Origin: CAZTAO01 sp964611645
Lineage (GTDB): Bacteria > Armatimonadota > UBA5829
Assembly (NCBI GenBank): GCA_964611645.1
Contig: CAZTAO010000091.1
Location: 1 to 12,171 of the forward strand
Direction of reading: 5' to 3'
DNA: 12,171 nucleotides
Shown here: piece after piece, positions 6,789-12,171 of the stretch
How the letters are laid out: every line of letters begins with the position of its first letter
Position numbering within the stretch: the stretch's first letter is position 1
The notes under the pieces: model-generated
Databases searched by the model: none
What the model was told of the DNA's origin: nothing
What the model saw: the letters and a program-made list of their open reading frames with translations, nothing else
Position numbers and translations under genes: made by a program

Positions 6789-6982
6789 ACAACGGAGGAA
6801 TTGCCGAGAATGCTGTTGAATATGTACCGCAAGCTCACGTGTGGCGCGCGGCTAGCATACACTGAGATAAGGGGCGGTGGGCTGCCCGCCGCCGCTGGAA
6901 GCCCCTGCACTGCGGAAATCAGTGCCCAAGACTGGCAGCGTCATAACGCAAAGCCGTGTCCGGATAACCGGGTGCGGTACAT
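6789..6982 (+). repeat. 200-base leader element, copy B (upstream of glycosidase-like gene)
   Basis: This is the partner of 1893-2092, six bases shorter in total. It ends at ACAT, immediately followed by the ribosome-binding site GGAGGAG (6983-6989) and the start codon at 6998. It contains a 9-bp hairpin (GGCGGTGGG 6873-6881 with CCCGCCGCC 6885-6893) and a terminal 11-pair hairpin (6953-6963 with 6968-6978). A plus frame of 96 codons (6711-7001) crosses it and stops on TGA at 6999-7001, overlapping the downstream ATG. Copy A shows the same frame relation. It may be a cis-acting RNA leader, a coupled upstream gene or a degraded mobile element. Confidence 0.65.
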
Positions 6983-6997
6983 GGAGGAGAACGTCGC

Positions 6998-8548
6998 ATG
7001 AGACGCATCGTTACGATCTGCCGGTTTGCCGGTGTTCTGGCGGCATTCGTTTGGCTGGTTTGCGGAGCGCTTCTTCCTGCCCAGGAGAAGCCCACAGCCT
7101 ACGCCGCTTCTCTGCTCGAGGTCGAACTCGAGGAGCCTGCGTATCGGCAAAGCATATACTCCACCCAGAGCGTGAAGCGCATTGTGGTGCGGCTGGCGAA
7201 GAAGGCGGAGCTAACTGGAGATTCGCCCGTTCAGGTGGCGCTCGTCGGGCCGGACTCCGGGACGATTATCTCCGGAAGGATGGCAAAGAAGGGAGACAAA
7301 GCTATCTTTGACGCTTCGAGTCTACCTCCCGGGGACTACACAGTCAAGTGCGTCGCGGCGAACGAATGGGGTGTCAAGGCTGAACAGGTTATCCCGGTCA
7401 AGGTCCTGCCTCCGGCGAAAATTGAAGTCTACTTCGACGGAGAAGGGATATGCTATGCCAATGGCAAAGCGATCTTCCCACTGGGTCTGTACCATGTAGA
7501 CTTCTTTCTGGATATGGTGAATGAAGACAGGCTGAGGGCGGGAAAGCCGGCGGTGAGCGTGGAGCAGATGTATCGCACGGTCGCGGCCGAGAAGTTCAAC
7601 TACATCGTGAACTGCACTCCCGAGACAAGAGACGATGCCCGGAACCAGTTGGTGATGGGACTGCAGGCCAAGCATGGTCTGTGGGAGATCAGGGGAGCCG
7701 ACTACGCTTCCCCCGTATTCGATGAGCATGTGACGAAGTTCCGCGAGCAGCCTAAGCTGTTTGCCTGGTATACTTTGGATGAGCCGTACAACGAGCACAT
7801 GTTCAACGAGGGCACAAAGCGTTACGCTTTGATCAAGGAGCTCGATCCCTATCACCCGGTACTCATAGCCCAGTGCTACAGCGACCTCTACAGGCTCACC
7901 GGCACGATTGCCGATGTGGTTGCGCAGGACAGCTACCCTATGAATGGCAACAAGTGGTGGGTGTCGATGCCGTGGTGGAAGGAGGAGTGGACATCTCCGC
8001 TTCGCTTGAGCAGCAAGTACGGGGAGATGATCAAGGCAACTCAAGGCCCGCGGCGTCCGGCCTGGGTGATCGTTCAGGCGTTCGGGATTGCGGACTACCT
8101 GATGCCCTCGGAGAAAGACCTGCGAAGTATGACCTACCAATCGGTTATAGCCGGTGCCAGAGGGTTGGGCTTCTACGCATACGCAAGCGGCGAGAAAGAT
8201 GAGCGGGGCAACCGGTGGTGGATTGAAGACTACCCCGCGCTCTGGAAAGCGCTTGGCAGGCTGGTTGCCGAATTGCGCGGGTTGGAGCCGGTGTTAGTTG
8301 CTCCCGGCGGGGAGTATTCGCTCACTTGCACGGGCGCGCCCGACATTAGGTATATGAAGCGAAAGCGCGGTAACGACCTGTACGTTTTTGCCGCTAACAT
8401 CGGTGAGAAGCCCCAGACCTTGCTGGCGGACGGCCTGAAAGGCAAGAGGGTGGAGCTTATCAGCGGCATGGGCAGGCCCAAGCTCGTGTCGGGGTCGCTG
8501 CGGGAGACCCTCGAGCCTTTCGGCGTGCGAGTCTACAGAATACGATAG
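6998..8548 (+). CDS. Secreted glycoside-hydrolase-like protein (clan GH-A type barrel)
   Basis: ATG at 6998 has GGAGGAG (6983-6989) eight bases upstream and starts a signal peptide (about residues 1-29, ending near LLPAQ). The product has 516 residues. Residues 35-140 look like an immunoglobulin-like beta-sandwich (VQVALVGPDSG, LPPGDYTVKCVAANEWG). From about 145 comes a barrel typical of GH2/GH5-like enzymes: YANGKAIFPLGLYHV (L162-G163) matches the usual NGKPF..KG opening. AWYTLDEPYNE carries D261-E262-P263, the position of a general acid/base glutamate in such barrels. A second catalytic carboxylate is not obvious. A C-terminal beta-sandwich (about 435-516) closes the protein. The SGNH gene starts 10 bases after the stop, so the two formed an operon. 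Extracellular glycan hydrolysis is likely; the substrate is unknown. Confidence 0.82.
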   Translation: MRRIVTICRFAGVLAAFVWLVCGALLPAQEKPTAYAASLLEVELEEPAYRQSIYSTQSVKRIVVRLAKKAELTGDSPVQVALVGPDSGTIISGRMAKKGDKAIFDASSLPPGDYTVKCVAANEWGVKAEQVIPVKVLPPAKIEVYFDGEGICYANGKAIFPLGLYHVDFFLDMVNEDRLRAGKPAVSVEQMYRTVAAEKFNYIVNCTPETRDDARNQLVMGLQAKHGLWEIRGADYASPVFDEHVTKFREQPKLFAWYTLDEPYNEHMFNEGTKRYALIKELDPYHPVLIAQCYSDLYRLTGTIADVVAQDSYPMNGNKWWVSMPWWKEEWTSPLRLSSKYGEMIKATQGPRRPAWVIVQAFGIADYLMPSEKDLRSMTYQSVIAGARGLGFYAYASGEKDERGNRWWIEDYPALWKALGRLVAELRGLEPVLVAPGGEYSLTCTGAPDIRYMKRKRGNDLYVFAANIGEKPQTLLADGLKGKRVELISGMGRPKLVSGSLRETLEPFGVRVYRIR

Positions 8549-8557
8549 GAGCGGAAT

Positions 8558-8830
8558 ATGAAGCGAGACTGGTGGGATAAGGAGTTCAGCGTGTTGTTCA
8601 CGCTGGGGGAGAGCACGACTGCGGGAGGGTGGTCAAGCAGCCGGGAGCGCTGTTGGGCAACCCAGCTTGCAGGGACTATCAATGAGTTCCAGCGGGTTCC
8701 GGTGCAACTGGTGAACGTAGGTATTGGGGCGAACGTCATACCTACTAAGAGCCCCGGCTACAAGTTCAGCGGCAAGCCCGCCGTGGTGATGTCGGCAAGT
8801 GAACGTGAGGCAGTGCCGGTGGAGAACTAA
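8558..8830 (+). pseudogene. Truncated SGNH/GDSL-family hydrolase
   Basis: AGGAG (8547-8551) overlaps the stop of the glycosidase-like gene and sets ATG at 8558. Residues 8-60 match the start of an SGNH hydrolase: FSVLFTLGESTTAGGW holds the block I serine motif (G-E-S in place of GDS), and VQLVNVGIGANVI holds the block II glycine. Family members are usually near 200 residues or more, with a block III GxND and a C-terminal DxxH. Here homology-like sequence stops near GKPA (about residue 73), and an unrelated tail runs to TAA at 8830, which overlaps the stop of the convergent HTH gene. The oxyanion Asn and the catalytic Asp/His are therefore lost. Most simply, the recombinase module inserted here and the rest of the gene lies beyond the element. 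Such enzymes usually de-esterify glycans. Confidence 0.75.
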
Positions 8831-9243
8831 ACAGTGATTACTAGCTGTGCAAACCCCAACCACTCCCTCTGATGATCCCAGTCGATAGGCACCGGCTTGC
8901 ACAACACCCTCATCGACAACCCGTCCGGCTCCCTCCCGTCAAGTATCGCCTCTATGATGTCTGGTGCCAGGTATGTGAGGCGATAGATTCTCGCGGCGTA
9001 GGAGAAATCCAAGCCTATCTTGGCGGCAAGCTCTGAGACGGAGGCAAACTTGCCTGAGTCTATCAATTCCTTCCAGTGGTGGGCCCGGGCAATGGCCAGG
9101 GCGAAAGACTCCGCGTATGTACGGCTACTTTCTGGCACCTGCTCCGGGACAATGATGCGCCGCCTGCCTCCACGCCTTCTCACCTGCACGGGCACCGTCA
9201 CCGTAATCAATCCGTCATTAGTCATATCATCAATCCTGTTCAT
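8827..9243 (-). CDS. ParB/KorB-like HTH protein of the recombinase module
   Basis: This 138-residue protein starts on an ATGA that overlaps the recombinase stop, with GGGAGGGG just upstream inside the recombinase gene, so the two are translationally coupled. After a Thr/Val-rich and then strongly basic N-terminus (VRRRGGRRR), it carries TYAESFALAIARAHHW. A helix-turn-helix follows (ASVSELAAKIGLDFSYAARIYRL), then TYLAPDIIEAILDG, and it ends with a IDWDHQREWLGF motif. Small proteins with this LAPDI..AILDG signature commonly follow recombinase genes in phage-like elements, often together with DUF2924. The fold suggests DNA binding, perhaps as an accessory or directionality factor, but that role is inference. 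A degraded second copy lies at 6435-6761. Confidence 0.85.
   Translation of the reverse strand: MNRIDDMTNDGLITVTVPVQVRRRGGRRRIIVPEQVPESSRTYAESFALAIARAHHWKELIDSGKFASVSELAAKIGLDFSYAARIYRLTYLAPDIIEAILDGREPDGLSMRVLCKPVPIDWDHQREWLGFAQLVITV
9069..9105. repeat. 37-bp exact direct repeat (partner 6653-6689)
   Basis: This is the second copy of the 37-bp identity and lies inside the intact HTH gene. The two copies are 2416 bases apart in direct orientation and bracket the glycosidase-like gene and the broken SGNH gene. Confidence 0.85.
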
Positions 9244-10658
9244 AGCGCCCCTCCCGCGTGGACAACATTTTCACCAGTGGTCGCACCCCTCATCTCCGTA
9301 ACCAGTCTATGTAATCCTCCCGCCTTCACCGTCACGGAGATCCCCCCGCGCGTGACCGTCACCTGCTCGACAAGCAGATGAACTATTCGTATCTGCTCCG
9401 GCGGGTAAAGCTCATCCCACACGGTATCCACATCCTGGAGCGCCTGCCGAACATCAGCCTCGGTGACGCACAGAAAACCATCACCCGACTCACCAGCCTG
9501 TGCGCATACTGCCCGGTATGTCTGAGCCACCATCTGCGGCGATGTGAAGATTCCCCGGAGTTGCGCCATGACCGCGCCTTCGACTTCCCCGGCAGGCATC
9601 GATCCCACAGGACATGTATCAGCACCATTCTTCGAAGCTTTGCAGCAATGGTAGTATCGATAGTACTTCCCCCGGCTCTGTGACGACACAGGGCTCATCG
9701 CAGAATCACAGGCTCCGCACCGGATTATTCCCCGCAATAATGACGGCTCCTTGGCCCGTGCATGCTGCACGCGGGTCTGCACGTTGTCCTCTATGACCCG
9801 ATGCGCATTCCACCAGGTCTTCTCAGGAACAATGGCCTCGTGCTCCCCGGGATATGTCTTGTCTCGGTGTATGACTTCCCCGATGTATGTTTTGTTATTG
9901 AGCACGCGATGAATGTGGATTCTGTGCCAGGGAGTGCCCTCGCGAAAGACCCCTCGTTTGGTCATCCAGGATTTCGTTGTTATGCCCTTTGCGTTTAACT
10001 CTCTGGCCACAGTCAGAGGCGAGCCAGTCTCCGTGAACCGTTTGAAGATGTGGCGCACGGTTTTCGCCTCTTCCGGGTTTACAACCAATCGCCGATTCTC
10101 GCTGTCCACATCGTAGCCGAGTGGTGGTGTACCGCCCGTAAACTTGCCACGCCGCTTGGCCGCCGCCACTTTGTCTCGAATCCGCTCTCCTATGATCTCC
10201 CGCTCGTATTGCGAAAATGACATCAGCACGTTGACAGTCAGTCGGCCCATGGGAGTCGAACTGTCGAAGTGCTGAGTCACGGAGACGAACGCCACTCCGC
10301 GCTCATCGAACACTTCCATCAGTTTGGCGAAGTCCAAGAGTGAGCGGGACAGACGGTCGATTTTATAGGTCAGGATAACATCTATCTTGCCAGCTTCCAC
10401 GTCGGCCAGCAATCTCTGCAGCGCCGGCCGTTCTACGTTCGCGCCGGTATACCCGCCATCCGAGTAGTCGGTCGGCAGCATTACCCACCCGTCGTGCTTT
10501 CGGCTCTGGACGTAGGATTCGCAGGCTTCCCGCTGGGCGTCCAGGGAATTGAAATCGGTATTGAGATTCTCCTCGGTACTCTTGCGCACATAGGCGGCGC
10601 ACCGCACCTTCGGAATGGTCGGGTTCGTGTTCATGTCAGTGGCTGTCTTACGATTCAA
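9240..10658 (-). CDS. Large serine recombinase (site-specific integrase)
   Basis: This protein has 472 residues, the size of a compact large serine recombinase. Residues 18-165 form the resolvase catalytic domain, with YVRKS holding the nucleophile S27 and DRLSR holding D101, R102 and R105. Residues 178-300 form the recombinase domain (TPPLGYDVD, then EAKTVRHIFKRF and NNKTYIGEVIHRDK). Residues 306-350 form the zinc ribbon, with C314, C317, C338/C339 and C349. The C-terminal tail has the usual ELYPPEQIRIVHLLVEQV motif. It would catalyse integration and excision of the element through a 5'-phosphoseryl intermediate. The start is TTG at 10658, preceded by GGGGGAAG at a 6-base gap and overlapping the DUF2924 gene by 11 bases. 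An ATG at 10634 is the alternative. All expected catalytic residues are present. Confidence 0.95.
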   Translation of the reverse strand: MNRKTATDMNTNPTIPKVRCAAYVRKSTEENLNTDFNSLDAQREACESYVQSRKHDGWVMLPTDYSDGGYTGANVERPALQRLLADVEAGKIDVILTYKIDRLSRSLLDFAKLMEVFDERGVAFVSVTQHFDSSTPMGRLTVNVLMSFSQYEREIIGERIRDKVAAAKRRGKFTGGTPPLGYDVDSENRRLVVNPEEAKTVRHIFKRFTETGSPLTVARELNAKGITTKSWMTKRGVFREGTPWHRIHIHRVLNNKTYIGEVIHRDKTYPGEHEAIVPEKTWWNAHRVIEDNVQTRVQHARAKEPSLLRGIIRCGACDSAMSPVSSQSRGKYYRYYHCCKASKNGADTCPVGSMPAGEVEGAVMAQLRGIFTSPQMVAQTYRAVCAQAGESGDGFLCVTEADVRQALQDVDTVWDELYPPEQIRIVHLLVEQVTVTRGGISVTVKAGGLHRLVTEMRGATTGENVVHAGGAL

Positions 10659-11163
10659 TTGCTACTTCCCCCATCTTCCGTTTCCTTGTGCCTGATTTGG
10701 CCAGGCCGAAGAACGCGCGCCCGTTCCAGTGTGAGCCGGTGATTGCCTCGGCGACGGCGGTGAGAGATCTGAATAACCTCCCCCCATACTGGAAGCCGCC
10801 GTGAACCACAATCACCTCGTGGGTCTGTCCGTTCCAGTCGCGGACGATCCTCGTTCCTACGACCGGCTGATCTTTCCGATCAGTGCCCCGCCGCCGTTTG
10901 GCCCTCTGTTCTCCCCCGTTCTCATCAAGCCCGCTGGCCTCCATGATTGCCTTCATCTTAGCCTTGGCAGCCTCCGATATGCCGCCGTAGGTCAGTTCCT
11001 GGATTCGATACGCCAGCCGACTTACCAGGTGGGGCCGGTTATGCGCCGGCGGCTCCGTGCCATACAGCGTTCGCCAGAGGTCCTTCAGTTCCTCCTGCGA
11101 TAAGTTGTGCAGGTCTGCCACCTGCCGTAGAACTGAGTTGGTCGGGGGTGCGGGTTTATTCAT
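10648..11163 (-). CDS. DUF2924 family protein of the recombinase module
   Basis: This 171-residue protein has the hallmarks of DUF2924. An N-terminal helical part (residues 8-60) contains ELKDLWRTLYGTEPP and RPHLVSRLAYRIQELTYGG. A basic linker (KRRRG) follows, then a C-terminal part with GTRIVRDWNGQTHEVIV, FQYGGRLFRSLTAVAEAITG and WNGRAFFGL. This last segment resembles the small domain found in phage and recombinase-associated proteins. The biochemical function is unknown. DUF2924 genes often precede a large serine recombinase, as here, so a role in integration or control is a reasonable inference. The start (ATG at 11163) overlaps the previous gene by 8 bases with GGAGG just upstream, and its end overlaps the recombinase start by 11 bases. 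Confidence 0.9.
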   Translation of the reverse strand: MNKPAPPTNSVLRQVADLHNLSQEELKDLWRTLYGTEPPAHNRPHLVSRLAYRIQELTYGGISEAAKAKMKAIMEASGLDENGGEQRAKRRRGTDRKDQPVVGTRIVRDWNGQTHEVIVVHGGFQYGGRLFRSLTAVAEAITGSHWNGRAFFGLAKSGTRKRKMGEVAIES

Positions 11164-11623
11164 TGTTCCTCCGGTACGCTTGGGTGTCGCTGTATTGATG
11201 GACGGCGCGCTGGATGGCGTGACTGGTTGACTGAATATCCATGGCTGCGGGTTCGCGGCAGACGCGAATGTCGATACCGGCGCGGAAGAATGCCAAGTGA
11301 GCCTTCATAGCATCCACGCCTCGACCCAGTCGACTCCAATCCTGTATGATAATCACAGAGAAGTGGCGACTGGCGCTGTATGCGTCTATAAGTAATCGCT
11401 TCAATTCGCTCCCCTCTTCGATGCGGGCTCCGCTCTTTCCGATGTCGGAGTAGAACCGGATTATCTCCAGATCATGGACATGGGCGTATTCCCTGGCCTC
11501 GTTGCACTGGTCTTCTACTGAGGATGCCGAATCTGCCCTTGCGGTGCGGGCGTAGACAACGGCACGGGTACGCCCATTGTCCTCATGTTCTTCGCCTGGG
11601 ATTCTTTGGTGGTGCGGTGCCAT
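11156..11623 (-). CDS. Small serine recombinase catalytic-domain homologue, predicted inactive
   Basis: This 155-residue protein starts at ATG 11623 with AGGAGG (11637-11632) eight bases upstream. Residues 20-125 follow the resolvase catalytic fold: AVVYARTARADS, SVEDQCNEAREYA, IIRFYSDIGKSGARIEEGSELKRLL, SVIIIQDWSRLGRG. In active enzymes the first motif is Y-x-R-x-S, with Ser as the nucleophile. Here it is Y24-A-R26-T-A28, so the serine is replaced by alanine. The arginines R26, R98 and R101 are kept. No helix-turn-helix or zinc ribbon follows, so it probably lacks its own DNA-binding domain. It heads a four-gene overlapping operon with DUF2924, the active recombinase and the HTH protein. A regulatory or dimerisation role towards the active enzyme is possible. 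Confidence 0.85.
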   Translation of the reverse strand: MAPHHQRIPGEEHEDNGRTRAVVYARTARADSASSVEDQCNEAREYAHVHDLEIIRFYSDIGKSGARIEEGSELKRLLIDAYSASRHFSVIIIQDWSRLGRGVDAMKAHLAFFRAGIDIRVCREPAAMDIQSTSHAIQRAVHQYSDTQAYRRNNE

Positions 11624-11649
11624 TCATCGTGCCTCCTGAGAGTAGTTTC

Positions 11650-11716
11650 GTGTCCCAATTGACGCTCGAAGCGGCGTCACAATGCAAGTCCACAGAACGA
11701 GAACCAATTGGGACAC
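11650..11716. repeat. 12-bp perfect inverted repeat with nested palindrome, upstream of recombinase operon
   Basis: GTGTCCCAATTG (11650-11661) and CAATTGGGACAC (11705-11716) are exact reverse complements separated by 43 bases. Inside, TGACGC (11660-11665) pairs with GCGTCA (11674-11679), and CGCT (11663-11666) with AGCG (11670-11673). The unit lies between the peptidase stop and the inactive recombinase start, 26 bases upstream of the latter. Arms beginning TGTC recall small serine resolvase half-sites. It could be a recombination or att site, an operator or a terminator; no T-run supports the last. Confidence 0.7.
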
Positions 11717-11725
11717 CAGAGGATA

Positions 11726-12166
11726 CTACTTGGCCGCCTTCACCGGCGCGGCGGCCTTCTTCTTCTGCGCCGCCAGCCACCTCATCTGCGCCAGGGTCTT
11801 GCCCCGGGTTACCTGGACATGCGGCTTGTCTACGAGCGTGCCTTTCCAGTCCCCGCCCCACTCAAGGCCGCACTGACGGGCAACATTCCCGAACGTCTTC
11901 CACGGGCCACTCCAGGTCACTTTCCCGTTGATGATGAATGCATAGTCGGCGGCCAGGCCAAAGTTGTGCCAGGAGTATCCACCGCGGGCCTTGGTCACGA
12001 TGCTGCCCGGCTTCGTCCTCCCGATGGCATACAGCGCGTTCTGCTGCTCGATGGATCTGTAGCCCCACGTGAACAGCACCTTGATTCCATGCTCGGCAAG
12101 CATCTTCTCGAAACAGGCTATCTTCTTGGCAAACTGCGGGTCGAGGCCCGCTCTAGATGCGCTCAT
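11726..12166 (-). CDS. M15-family peptidoglycan peptidase, endolysin-like (L-Ala-D-Glu / D-Ala-D-Ala type)
   Basis: This 146-residue protein matches the LAS/M15C peptidases of phage endolysins. TWGYRSIEQQNALYA is followed by GRT, then SWHNFGLAADYA with zinc ligands H67 and D74, then LEWGGDW, and DKPHVQ with the catalytic-type D113 and the third zinc ligand H116. All expected metal and catalytic residues are present. It would cleave peptide stems of peptidoglycan during host lysis or phage entry. The C-terminal tail is rich in Lys and Ala and there is no signal peptide, so export would need a holin or another route. ATG at 12166 is only five bases from the window edge, so a longer N-terminus cannot be excluded. 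It is separated from the recombinase operon by 102 bases that hold an inverted repeat. Confidence 0.9.
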   Translation of the reverse strand: MSASRAGLDPQFAKKIACFEKMLAEHGIKVLFTWGYRSIEQQNALYAIGRTKPGSIVTKARGGYSWHNFGLAADYAFIINGKVTWSGPWKTFGNVARQCGLEWGGDWKGTLVDKPHVQVTRGKTLAQMRWLAAQKKKAAAPVKAAK

Positions 12167-12171
12167 CGCGG

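Larger units (their letters stand above)
8779..12171 (-). mobile_element. Phage-like integrated element with serine-recombinase module, left end in window
   Basis: All genes from 8827 to the right edge lie on the minus strand and are of phage or integrative type: endolysin-like peptidase, two serine recombinase homologues, DUF2924 and an HTH protein. The left border should lie between the last recognisable SGNH codon (about 8778) and the HTH stop (8827). The right border is outside the window. The junction bases 8779-8826 presumably contain one att site, but no symmetrical core could be fixed by eye. Confidence 0.65.

Noticed and set aside
7322..8140. Minus-strand 272-codon frame inside the glycosidase-like gene
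   Set aside because: It is antisense to a protein with a clear signal peptide and catalytic-type motif, and its composition looks random.
11524..11931. Plus-strand frame across the inverted repeat
   Set aside because: It is antisense to the peptidase and recombinase genes, Ser/Pro-rich, and has no supporting motif.
1..12171. CRISPR array, tRNA or rRNA genes
   Set aside because: No regularly spaced repeats, cloverleaf or rRNA-like blocks were seen on either strand.

Overview
The window looks like a chromosomal segment of an uncultured, moderately GC-rich environmental bacterium. Secreted carbohydrate-active-type proteins, an FCD-type GntR regulator and a serine-recombinase phage module are compatible with groups such as Armatimonadota or Planctomycetota. 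No taxonomic marker gene is present, so this placement is a guess.

Left part (1-1446, minus strand): a GntR/FCD transcription regulator is translationally coupled (ATGA overlap) to a secreted protein that runs off the left edge. It has a near-consensus sigma70-type promoter with GTATAC-type and TGTCGACA palindromes placed as operators would be. Positions 1291-2149 hold no convincing protein gene. They contain that promoter, an orphan intrinsic terminator, a family of short structured GAGTCC repeats enclosed by a long-range inverted repeat, and a 200-base element that recurs at 6789-6982.

Middle part (2150-8830, plus strand): a Sec-exported right-handed parallel beta-helix protein (polysaccharide lyase or epimerase-like), a secreted protein of unknown family with a probable barrel and beta-sandwich domains, a secreted glycoside-hydrolase-like protein with a DEP catalytic-type motif, and the first part of an SGNH/GDSL hydrolase. 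This reads as an extracellular glycan-processing cluster that the GntR protein might control. The 200-base element lies directly upstream of the beta-helix gene and of the glycosidase-like gene. In both places an overlapping frame ends on the ATGA of the downstream start codon. A minus-strand relic of a recombination-module HTH gene lies at 6435-6761.

Right part (about 8779-12171, minus strand): a phage-like integrated module that appears to have cut the SGNH gene. In transcription order it holds an M15 peptidase (endolysin-like), a 12-bp perfect inverted repeat, a small serine recombinase homologue without its nucleophilic serine, a DUF2924 protein, an intact large serine recombinase and a ParB/KorB-like HTH protein. 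The last four genes overlap one another and form one translationally coupled operon. The most interesting points are the duplicated leader element, the pairing of inactive and active serine recombinases next to a structured inverted repeat, and the structured intergenic repeats.
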